Source of the DNA: Cheiracanthium punctorium
Lineage: Eukaryota; Arthropoda; Arachnida; Araneae; Cheiracanthiidae
Assembly: GCA_038373885.1 (NCBI GenBank)
Contig: JAWZYV010016026.1
Location: 310,001-374,000 of the forward strand
Length of the DNA: 64,000 bases
Reading direction: 5' to 3'
In this document: positions 54,845-64,000 of the stretch, piece by piece
Numbering within the stretch: the stretch's first letter is position 1
How the letters are laid out: every line of letters begins with the position of its first letter
Notes under the pieces: generated by a model
What the model saw: the letters and a program-made list of their open reading frames with translations, nothing else
Told to the model about the DNA's origin: nothing
The model's database searches: none
Program-made: the position numbers and the translations under genes

Positions 54845-56222
54845 CAAATGGATTTACTATAAACACATATTTTATGGATATATATATATATTTGCATATT
54901 ATAGCTGTAAACATCATTTTATGATTCACAACCATTACAAAATCATCTTTCAATATTTTCTTGCAAACATCTTTCACCAAAAAAAAAACTTTAGAATACC
55001 AACAATAGGCGAACTACTGGATAAAATGAAAATCGCGAGCCCGCGCCATGGAGTTAGTTGGATGGATTTTTAACTGAAAAGGATGACGTTGCTTTGACGT
55101 CATTTTACGATTGTTACAATATAATATATCTCTAAAAAAGAAAAACTAAACATACGACCTTTTTTTAACGACTCTACCTGATTATTGCATTATTATTATT
55201 ATTATTTTTTTTTTTTTGTAATTAAAACTACATAATTTTTATCCGGAATCGATTTTGTTCCAAGAATTCCTTTTATGATAAGTTCTACTGAAACAAAATT
55301 TTTTCGATAAAAAAGATACCCCTCAATGAATGTGGGGGCTCTTGTTTCGAGGACAGACCTATGTCGGGAGGCAGCGATCGTCACAGAAATGGAATTTCTA
55401 TTGTCGCGTTTCTTGCATTGGGGGGGGGGGGGGTAGTAGAGCTACCAGCGTTTCTTATTAGCTGGTTAAAGCTAATAAGAAACGCTGTAAAATAAAATTT
55501 AACGTAATGTAAAATTGTGCCTTTGAAGCTCCAGACGGAGGTGTTTTAAAATTTGGAATTTTCTTTGAAAACGTTTCGTAGAAAAATTGAAAAGATAGCT
55601 TTGATCGCAGAGACTGTCTATGAGTAATTTCACATAATTTAAACATGAGTCACTCCGAGAAGATAACCTTTTCATTGCCCATTGGCTGTCGATTTAGAGA
55701 AACGCTGTTCTAAGGTCACAAAAGCTGTCCTGTGTATTTCTGTAATATGTCTTTCCTTTCCTGTCTATTTCTGTCTGCGAAATCTTCGCAAGCCTTACGT
55801 AACCGAAATACGATGTCTGATTATTTCAGTCTGTGCCCCCCCCCCCAATCGTAATTTTTCCAGTTATTTCTTTTTCTTTCTTTCAGTTTGTTAATATTTA
55901 AAATTCCGCACTTCACCCTCCCCGTAGCTGTCTGTCTGCTGAAATTTTACTTACGTCCAATAAATCATGTACTATTTTAAGATTTCAAAAGAGATGGATT
56001 TCATGCCGATGTTTTAACAGTTGAGTCCCCGCCAAGTTTTCACGAAGCTGGGGGGGGGGGGATTCTTTAGATGTGTGAATGTGAATCTTCGGCTTCACTG
56101 TTTTCCATGCTATGTTTTTATTTATTTAGTTTGGACGGGAGAGTAATATTTTCTTCCACAAGGTAACTGTGTAAATGGTACAATGTATTTTTAGGTGTTT
56201 CTTTCACCGAACTGTTCAATAT
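54845..56222. other. Intronic DNA, one hairpin
   Basis: A perfect 18-bp inverted repeat CAGCGTTTCTTATTAGCT (55446-55463 against 55470-55487, 6-base loop) lies shortly after a run of at least twelve G (55421-55433). Otherwise nothing recognised. Confidence 0.6.
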
Positions 56223-56395
56223 TTAACCCTTTGAGGCGCAACCCTTTCCCAATGCTGAAAAAAGGGCAGCCGTTGCCATCACTCGACTTAAATTACCAGC
56301 AAGATGGCGGACGATCGAAACGTTCATCGCGTGCCACAGATCTAGATAGACCCTTTTTTGACGACAGCTGGCTGTGCCGCACAGCCAGCTGGGTA
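56223..56395 (+). mobile_element. 5' half of a piggyBac-type MITE
   Basis: Starts TTAACCCTTTGAGGCGCAAC at 56223 and runs to the palindrome centre (CAGCTGGCTGTGCCGCACAG), then stops. The right half is missing; a hAT element begins 28 bp later. Confidence 0.82.
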
Positions 56396-56422
56396 TGTCA
56401 AATTCTTTAAGTAAGTCATGCA

Positions 56423-57221
56423 TAGGGAATGCAATCCCGATCCCGCACAAATGTTTGCGGGATTACGATCCTAATCCCGAGGGATTGACACTGAGAAATA
56501 CATTATTTTTATTACAATTTCACGCACTTTCCCAATCAATAGACAAAAATGTTTGCGTATTAATGTCTCTTATCTAACAATAAATGAATTAGTAATTACA
56601 ACTTTTAATTTAAAGTTTTATTTTTTTTAATTATCTTCCAATGGTAGTCTTGATCAAACATCTAAATCTAAATATCGTAATCTAAAATTTTCGCAAACTT
56701 CCAATTCGCCAAATGAACTGGGATATTGCATACTAATTTTATCTTTTAGCGAACAGTCACGAATTAATTATAAGAAGTTTTCATTTTATTTTTTATTTTT
56801 TTTATCCAAACTTGTAATTATTTTACAAAAATTAACTCTGGACTAGGGAATGACTCATTGGATTTGTTCGATTTTGGACTTTCTTTTTTCAGCTTCGAAG
56901 AAAATAACAAGTATGTGAATGTATCCATAAATTGTATATTGCTGTAAATTCCTCATTTTTAGCGACTAACATAAGACATTACTCAGTATATTATTCTGAA
57001 TATCATGGTTTAAGATTTTCATATTTGTGTAAGTTATTGTATTAATTATCTCATAAGATTAGTTATTATTATTAAAGTTCATAGTGCTTAAAATCTTACT
57101 TTTTTCTACTTTTCTCAGTTAAAATGAAGTCTAGCTAAATGAAATGTCAATCCCGCGGGATTAATAAATCTCAATCCCGAAATCCCGCAAGGCGAAAAAC
57201 AGTGCGGGGTTGCATTCCCTA
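56423..57221 (+). mobile_element. hAT element (TAGGGAATGC family), complete copy
   Basis: 799 bp, ends TAGGGAATGCAATCCCGATC and GGTTGCATTCCCTA, exact duplication GTCATGCA at 56415-56422 and 57222-57229. CGGGAT-type motifs recur in both subterminal regions, a plausible array of transposase-binding repeats. No transposase frame. It is the reference for the split copy at 2598-4020. Confidence 0.92.
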
Positions 57222-57494
57222 GTCATGCATAAAAGAAATTTTTTTCAAAGGGACTACATTGATTGTCTTTTATAAAAAAAAAAAAAAAAAAGAACCATAA
57301 AAACACATTTTACAATATTATTTTTAAGTAATTATTTTATTTACAGAATCGCGCTAGATAAAGGATTTATTTATAACACCCTGGATTTATCTATGTTGAA
57401 GAGGGAAAAAATATATATTTTAGTCTTTTTTTTTTTTTTTCCAGATTTTACAGTTTTAAACGACCCCCCCCCCCCCACCCCCCAAGGAAAATTA

Positions 57495-57998
57495 TTGGGT
57501 TGGCAACAAAGTAATTGCGTTTTTCCGTATGTCAATATTTCGCCTGGCCAAAACTATGAAGTTAATTATTCGAAATTTGGCACGTACGTGAGTTCTTCAA
57601 CATAGGTGCTAGATCAGAGAGCATTTTCCAAAATTCGTAATCTTAGGGGGGGGGGGGTAAGGGGCCAAAAAGTTCTTTTCACATATCCCGCGTGATCTCA
57701 AATAAAAATAGAGATATCCGTGAAATTCTTTCTGTAAAATACAGCAGTCACGAATACCTAAAAATTAATTTCAGGACATTTTTAATATTGTCCTCTAAGG
57801 AGGATAGAAGCGAAAAAAGGGGGAGGGTGGCCATCTTTTATGGACGAAAAAAAATACTGCCAGTGAAATTCTTTCTTTAAAATGTAACAAATATGAATCG
57901 TATGTTCAGGCACAGCTTACCTGTAATTAAAAACTTGTTGAAAACTTATTTGCTTGAATTTTATACCAGAAAACGCAATTACTTTGTTGCCAACCCAA
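57495..57998. mobile_element. mariner-type MITE, TTGGGTTGGCAAC ends
   Basis: Left TTGGGTTGGCAACAAAGTAA and its perfect complement at the right (TTACTTTGTTGCCAACCCAA) continue inward to about 28 bp (..TTGCGTTTT). TA flanks at 57493-57494 and 57999-58000. 504 bp, G run at about 57645. TTGGGTTGGCAAC is a typical mariner end; no transposase remains. Confidence 0.93.
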
Positions 57999-58000
57999 TA

Positions 58001-58975
58001 GATACTATCTACTTTTCACCCTGAATTGTCCTGAATTTATTTTTCCAGTAATGACTTTGCCGGAACTATGGCATCCTGCGATTCAAAACACGCCGGAGAT
58101 CCCTCGTTATAAACTGTGCACCACTTGCTCTTAATGGGCTGCTTGCTGTCTGCCAAGGTTGATAGATATATGCCCTCCAGTCTCCGGGAGTCAACTAAGC
58201 AAGACAATAGTAATGCGATCATTGTGGATTAATAATAATCACATTAGTAAACACAATGTGTTTATAAACATACGTTTGTCGCCCTCAGAAGCTTAATGCG
58301 ATGATTCTTTAATTTGCCTATTGTACGTATGTGCCTCTCGTTGTTGATTTTTTTTTTTTTTTTTTCTCTCCTTTGTGGGTGAGTGGGTTGCTTGCAGGTT
58401 TAGTCTCGAGTATTGCCGGTCTTGTAAGTAGAACGCTGATTTTGCGTGAAAGAAATACCAATGAATTTCGGTTCAGCATTTCATTGGCGAACTGCATCCT
58501 TTATTATCTGTGTGTCATCGTGTAATTCGGTGAACCGAATGCTAATTGAACGAGCTGCCATCGTGGAGTAAACAAATTGGGTTTCCCCCCCCCCCCCCCT
58601 CTCTCTCTTCGTTTTCTGAGGGCCCTGAACTACAGCTTGCGAAATCGGGATTCTTGCGGATTGTGGGATAGTTTGGTCAGAATAGCTCTTTTTTTTGAGT
58701 AGAGCGCAGTCGAAAGAAGAAAAAAAAAAAGGTTTAGGCCGCTTTGGTTTAAATATCTTGTGCTTTTGAGTTTTAATGTTGTTTTTCAGAATGACTAAAT
58801 AAACTGGTGAGAGATTTATTGTTGAGAATTATTCGAATTTTATGAAAATGCTAATAATTCTCAACATTTCCCGAAAGGCAACGGGCAGAACGTTCTTTTC
58901 TGATGATTGATTCCAGTACATAGGGTGTTCTTTAAAAACCACGTCGCATTTTTCATGCTGCTTGCACGAAAAACT
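58001..58975. other. Intronic DNA; one less AT-rich patch
   Basis: 58040-58225 is compositionally more balanced and open on the minus strand for 61 codons, but no known domain is seen. C run near 58587. Confidence 0.3.
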
Positions 58976-58983
58976 GCGTATTT

Positions 58984-59177
58984 CAGAGCCTTATTATCGC
59001 ATGGGCAAATCGGGACTTTGCCCAGGGCCCCCGCCTCGAATGGACCCCCAATATCAAATGTTGTTCAGAAATATTTTTTTTTATATCAAAATTTTATGTT
59101 AAAATAAAACATTTCATAGATAGAGGCCCCCAAATTCATCAATGCCCGGGGCCCCAGTTGGTCATAATCAGGCTCTG
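58984..59177. mobile_element. hAT MITE (CAGAGCCT family), copy 6
   Basis: 194 bp, ends CAGAGCCTTATTATCGC and CATAATCAGGCTCTG, exact duplication GCGTATTT at 58976-58983 and 59178-59185. Confidence 0.94.
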
Positions 59178-59185
59178 GCGTATTT

Positions 59186-59975
59186 TTGTACATTTCAACG
59201 TGTAAAAGATATGTTTCCATAAAAATGTTATTTACGGTGCAATAGGTTCTGAAAAAATGAAGTCCTGCTCCCTCTGTAGAGGTACAAAGTAATTATTTCT
59301 TTCCTCTATGTTCTTCATCCACTGACTGTACGAGCGCGTCAAAGCATTTTTCGTTTACATTTGTACTTCATTACTGCTCAGTGGCGAAGCCAAGAAAATA
59401 TTTCCTGGCTGGATATAAAAGAAATCGTGAATCAATAAACGAAATTTCTGAACGGACTTACGCTAACTCAGCCGAAAAATTTCCCTCGGCTACTGCTTAC
59501 TGATTGAAGATCATGCATCGTGAAAAAAACCTTGTAAAATCCTTGTGATTCCTCTTTAACTCTTCCAATTCAGTGGCCTTTGTTTGCTGAATTTGGATAT
59601 AGTTGGAATGTTTTTTTTTTTGTTTTTTTTTTTTTTTTTAAGATCGAGATATAGTGATGGTATTAGTAGAGCATTTTGGAATATCCACAGTATCGCAGGG
59701 ATCGCTCTATCTTGTTCGGCTGATGAGTTTGTTGACTGGCTGCACTTGAATCCGGCCGATTATCTGTCGATGTTTTAAAGCATAATTGCTGTTCACTGTG
59801 CATGTTTTGATTTGATAAAAAAAAAAAGAAAAACCCTGTTGTGGAAAAATATCCCCCTCCCATGTATTTCCACATATTTGTATGTGTGTGCCTCGGGAAA
59901 TGAGAAGTATGCACGAAAGATAGATACAATGTTGTCATCGTGCGAGTTCAACCATTCCAAACGGACTGTTTTTTT
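59186..59975. other. Intronic DNA, nothing recognised
   Basis: Long T tract at about 59610-59640. No gene supported. Confidence 0.3.
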
Positions 59976-60344
59976 TCAACCCTTTAACGCGCAGTGATCC
60001 CGCTCTGGGAACACCAAACTCTGACGTTTTGGCGGTTGCCAGTCACGAAGAATAGATTGGATTTCTATAAAAATAGTTGCGGGGGACAGAGCTCCACGAG
60101 AATCCTTTACTTTTTAGCACGGCATTTCCGTTCAAAAAATGGTCACGATTATTTTGAACAGCACTGACATCTGCTGAAAAATGGAAGAATGCGAGAACAG
60201 GTGGATAGATTGCCCGATGCTGAAAAAAGGGCAGCTGTTGCCATCTCTCGACTTAACTACCAGTAAGAGGAAAGAAACGTTGTGCTGTCTATCCAGCGGG
60301 TCTTCTAAATTGTTGTGAAAATGCTTTGCGCTTCAAAGGGTTCG
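59976..60344 (-). mobile_element. piggyBac-type MITE, degenerate copy
   Basis: Starts TCAACCCTTTAACGCGCAGT (TCAA in place of TTAA) and ends GCTTCAAAGGGTTCG. Shares AACACCAAACTCTGACGTTT and ACTGACATCTGCTGAAAAAT with copies 1-3. The palindromic core is largely deleted. Confidence 0.78.
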
Positions 60345-63300
60345 TGTCTACAGTCCGTTGCTGCATTCGGATCACTCAACACACATCATTTACCCCCGCC
60401 GGAATAACCGACGTTTCCAAGAAGATGAAACGTAGGATTTTGTTGACGGTGGAAGAGACCATTTCAGCAGTATCTTCTAAACGCTGCTGGATGTTATTTT
60501 TTCTTTCTTCTTCAGATCTAGTTCTGCTCGCGCCGACCTGTGTCTATATATTTACGAGCCTTGCATTCCGCGACGGAGCTTCCCGAAATCTGGGTCATTC
60601 TGACTGACTCTGGCGCAGGTGACAAAAGATAACTTGCAAATGGCTTTGTCATTGTGGAATGTGTGTGCTTTGGGCTCGCATTTTCTGCCCCCCCCCTCTC
60701 CGTAAGATCTCTCTTTGCCAAAATGACATCACAGTTTATCCCTTATTTTAGTGGTTTCCGTCTGGGTTGTATTGACAGGTATAGTGACTAAATGTTTGAA
60801 TGCGGCGGTTCCCAACCTTCTAACGTCACCCCAACAAAGGCAGATTTTAGGTGGCGCCCCCTTCCTCTCAATTTTCAGCATAGAATCACTTTTTTATTCT
60901 TCAACAATGAACATTCGAGTCGAATTTTCTACAAAATGTTATTAGCAAGGTTTGAATAAACATTTTAAGCGATATAAGATATGTTTTGGAATAAAAATAA
61001 TAATAAATAAGATGATTTTTAAAAACATGCGCTATTAATTGAGCTTTGCCTTCTTTTCTGGAGGACCTCCTGCAAACGCTCTGTGCCCCACCCGTTGGGA
61101 AACTTAATTGATTTAAAGCAATCTGCCGCGATATCTTTCTTTAAAAGTTAATGGAGAGGGTGGGTGGATGATAAGTAAGACGAAGCATCTTATCTCACGT
61201 GTTATCTATCTATTTATATAATACGCTAGTGTATACGGTGCCAAAATCGACGCTAATTGCACGCAGCGAACGGCAACAGCTAGATGCAAACATTAGAGCA
61301 ATAACAATAACGCAGTGCGAAAATCCAAATGAACAGTTCAATGACGCCCAGTGGAGCAAACCTATGGCACGCAGTCGCTAGATTTCAAAACAACAATAAC
61401 GCATACACAAAAATGCGAGATCTTTCGGACATTTTCACTGCTTTAAAATATCGAATGGACGGACAATACTTGGCGCATTCATCGCCCCTCTAAAAAAATG
61501 TCACCCCGCATGGGGTTAAAGCACATTTTAGCCGTCTGCTGCTTCAACATCGACTTTTAGGATGACGCCCAAAATGTGTAGCAACCCTAACCTAAATAAA
61601 ATGAATAACAAATACTGTTAAAACCCACGAGATGTAGTAGGATAAAAAGTCGTTGGTTAAAACAAAGAAACATGATTTTCATTGAAGCGATTTCAGAAAT
61701 CGAGTCAACACTGCACTGAGTATTGTTAAGAAGGCCCACCAGTTTTTATCTTAACCCATAAGAGGTTTTTAATATGTTTTAATTAATTGCAAAATAAAAG
61801 TACTAAGCGTTGTGAATTGCCGTATTACTGATGGGCGATCCGAAAAAACAAACCCATTGTTAGGACGTAAAGTAAGATATGAAATAAATGGGTTTAAAAA
61901 TAAACATAACAAAATATTTATTAAGCATAAAGATCATATTTTCATTTATAAAAATATCTAAACTGAACTCGAAAGTCGAATAATTTAGAACAATTAAATT
62001 AATATTCTTTACTAGAACACTATATAACTAATTTAGCAATTAATAAGAATATTATACACGATTAAAAAAAAGTCACTCAAAAAGACTAAGTGGTGGCAGT
62101 TGGATTTACCTGTAGTCCGGCGCAGAGAAGAGTTGGTCATTCTATATATTTTATTTTCGAAACATATAACTAATCACAACAAAAAAAAAAAAATATCTAC
62201 ACTAGAATATCCACACACACATGAAACTCGGAAGTAAAATCTGAAAGCAAAATCTGCTCTCTCCGGTTTTGCTCTGCCCTTCTTTCCCCCATTTTTCCCT
62301 TAACTCGTAAATAATTAGTTTAGCCACTCTGTGGCTCCTAATTCTCCTAAACCGATCAATTATCAACTCTTTGGCCCGAAATTTTTCTCTCCCTAACTCG
62401 CAATGGGTCATTCCTCAATCTTATATTTTCTCAGTGGATTTCAACGGCCTCATGGCCAACACCTCCATGTTTTTCTTAAATTTTATTTTCAATGTCTTCC
62501 CCTTGATGTGTATTATATATATATTTCTGTTAAACTCTGCTAACAAACATACACCGACCAACATCAAAGCTGCCCGCAAAATTGACCGCTTACGCCCTGA
62601 CCACAACAACTAGGTCATGGAGATTCAATGATCCCCTCTCCTCTTAGTGGTTGAATAAAGCGTTCACCTGCAGAGCAACGCTTGCCCATTCTTTTCAAAG
62701 AACGACAAAAGATGAAATTTAAAAGATGAATGGTGGCCGACTTTCACCAAGATTTCTTTAAACTTTTCCGACCGCAACCCTTAAAAAATATTAATAAATT
62801 TCCTTTTCTGACATTCAGCTAAAGAACACTTTTCTATGAATTCAATGAATATGAACGTGCATTTAAATTCCACCCCTTTCAGAATCCCTGATTCTGAAAA
62901 GTTCCCTTTATTTTTGAGACTTGCCTTTTAATTAAAATCCTGACGCAGCTTTTGTGATAAATTCTTTTGAGAATGCCGCATGTTTAGCTGACTTTCAGGT
63001 GGTCGTTATAAACTGTTTTATGTATTCCTATGCGCCTGCAGATTTTCTTATGGAATCCCACTTTCTTAATAAAGGCTCTCCATCTGCTTGCGAGCTGTAT
63101 ACAAATTTCCGCACATTAACTACAGGCCCAACCTAGCTGTATAAAGAACAGTAAGGTATGGGGAGGCTAGTTTTTAAAAATTTAATTTCATTCTTGAGAC
63201 TTGATCACTTTCTGTGATCTACCAGCGTCGCTTCCTCAGCTCTCCCCCCCCCCCCCCCACTAACTTGGCAAAAGAATGGGCGAACCTTTTGCCTAAGGAT

Positions 63301-63882
63301 GCCCGAGTAGTGGTCTATGTCAAAAGTCACGAAATCGGCCAAAAATGGTGACTTGTTGCCAGTAGAGCAGCGGCCTATGGCAAACTTTAAGCCTCATATG
63401 GACAACCGCTGGCCGAATGTGGCCCGCGGTACATATCAAAACCCCGTATAAAACCAATATAAACCATCTAAAATTCCAGTTACACGACCCGCGACTTCGC
63501 TAACATCCTGAAGTTTGTCCCTGACTTTGCTAACATCCTAATGTTTAGCCCGCAACTGTTCAAAGGTTGTCCATACTTGCTTTAAGCAATGGTTTGGAAA
63601 CATGTTTGTTTTTTCTATTTCCTGAATTAAATCATCAGAACTTGAGTAAATTAATATGGGACCAATAAAGAACTCTTTACCCCTCCCCCCCAAAAAAATC
63701 TCCATGAGTCTTTTTTTTTTTTTTTTTTTAAGTGAAAAAATTATCCCGAACGTACATAAAAAGAAAAAAGATTTCGACCAATTGAAAAAAAAATTTTTTT
63801 CAATTTTTTAGAGAGTTATAGTAATAGGACAAAGATTATAAATTTGCATAGCTGCTATGCAAACCATAGCCTTTTGTTTTTC
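60345..63882. other. Intronic DNA; possible weak hAT remnant
   Basis: GGCGGTTCCCAACC at about 60802 and GTTGGGAAACTT at about 61093 are inverted and could be ends of a 300-bp hAT element, but no duplication is visible. A TATA-like CTATATATTTA lies at about 60543. C run near 63246. Open frames at 62202-62613 have no domain. Confidence 0.35.
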
Positions 63883-63890
63883 TATCCAGC

Positions 63891-63966
63891 CAATGGCGTA
63901 GCCAGAAATTTTTCATGGTGGGGTGGGGGGGTGTGACCTTCCCCCCCAACCGTATCTGCGCCACTG
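63891..63966. mobile_element. hAT MITE (GCGTAGCCA family), 76-bp copy 8
   Basis: Ends CAATGGCGTAGCCAG and TCTGCGCCACTG, flanks TATCCAGC and TATCCAAC (7 of 8). Nearly all interior is lost, leaving the two ends and their G/C runs. Confidence 0.82.
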
Positions 63967-64000
63967 TATCCAACCGTAGAGCTTCAGAGCTCCCATGTCT

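Larger units (their letters stand above)
51800..64000 (+). other. Presumed Actn intron 1 (start)
   Basis: Begins with the consensus donor GTAAGTG. No plus-strand sequence matching the next conserved alpha-actinin block (TFTAWCNSHLRKAG) was seen to base 64000, so the intron is probably at least 12.2 kb. It contains the palindrome, SINE, MITEs and piggyBac copies listed separately. Confidence 0.6.

Noticed and set aside
60540..60610. Internal Actn promoter with TATA-like CTATATATTTA
   Set aside because: A single TATA-like string in AT-rich DNA with no initiator, exon or conservation evidence.
62202..62613. Possible LTR retrotransposon or gene at 61.7-62.6 kb
   Set aside because: No paired LTRs, primer-binding site or gag/pol motifs could be seen.

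Overview
This is eukaryotic, AT-rich, intergenic or intronic DNA, and almost all of its recognisable content is dead or non-autonomous transposable elements. The only convincing host coding sequence is one short exon at 51700-51799 (+). It encodes the conserved N-terminus of alpha-actinin (Actn) and ends in a consensus GTAAGTG splice donor. That N-terminus, together with the mix of hAT, mariner, piggyBac, pogo-like, Helitron, Jockey-type LINE, Penelope-like and tRNA-SINE elements, fits an arthropod. A chelicerate is possible, but I cannot assign a species. No further Actn exon was seen before base 64000, so 51800-64000 is probably the first part of a long intron. Bases from about 41.2 to 51.7 kb may be an upstream intron that follows an untranslated exon; this is inference.

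The main direct result is that many repeats can be delimited exactly by target-site duplications read from the sequence. Eight-base duplications flank at least 23 hAT-type elements in several terminal-repeat families: CAGAGCCT (six copies), CAGGGGCGTAGCCA (eight copies), CAGGGGTTCCCAAAC, CAGGGTTGC, TAGGGAATGC, TAGAGATGAG, CATAGGCGTAG, CATGGGCGCC, CATAGGATCCC, CAGGGCCGTAACCAG and CAGGCACGTGCCAAC. TTAA flanks piggyBac-type elements with palindromic cores. TA flanks two mariner MITEs and one pogo-like element. Two Helitrons end in CTAG followed by T, and tRNA-derived SINEs carry 7-16 bp duplications.

Layout. 0.5-10.3 kb: piggyBac MITEs, an RT fragment, a TAGGGAATGC hAT carrying a SINE and a mariner MITE, and a 904-bp hAT element. 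10.3-13.2 kb: a hAT element that contains a Jockey-like LINE, which itself contains two younger hAT MITEs. 13.7-17.7 kb: local repeats, a hAT MITE and a 1.27-kb hAT with a MITE inside. 20.0-21.8 kb: a hAT containing a Helitron with a 155-bp tandem array. 24.2-33.8 kb: more hAT elements, two SINE families, a second Helitron and two decayed hAT transposase C-termini. 38.3-40.7 kb: a local duplication with MITEs and a SINE inside a MITE. 43-51.5 kb: further MITEs and a 2.17-kb pogo-like element containing hAT sequence with a third transposase remnant. 51.7 kb: the Actn exon. 53.4 kb: a 97-bp-arm perfect palindrome with a hammerhead-like, Penelope-like core. 54-64 kb: SINE, piggyBac, hAT and mariner MITEs in the presumed Actn intron.

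No intact transposase or reverse transcriptase was found. Every recognised one is truncated, frameshifted or has lost a catalytic residue. Most long open frames in the window are chance readings through repeats.
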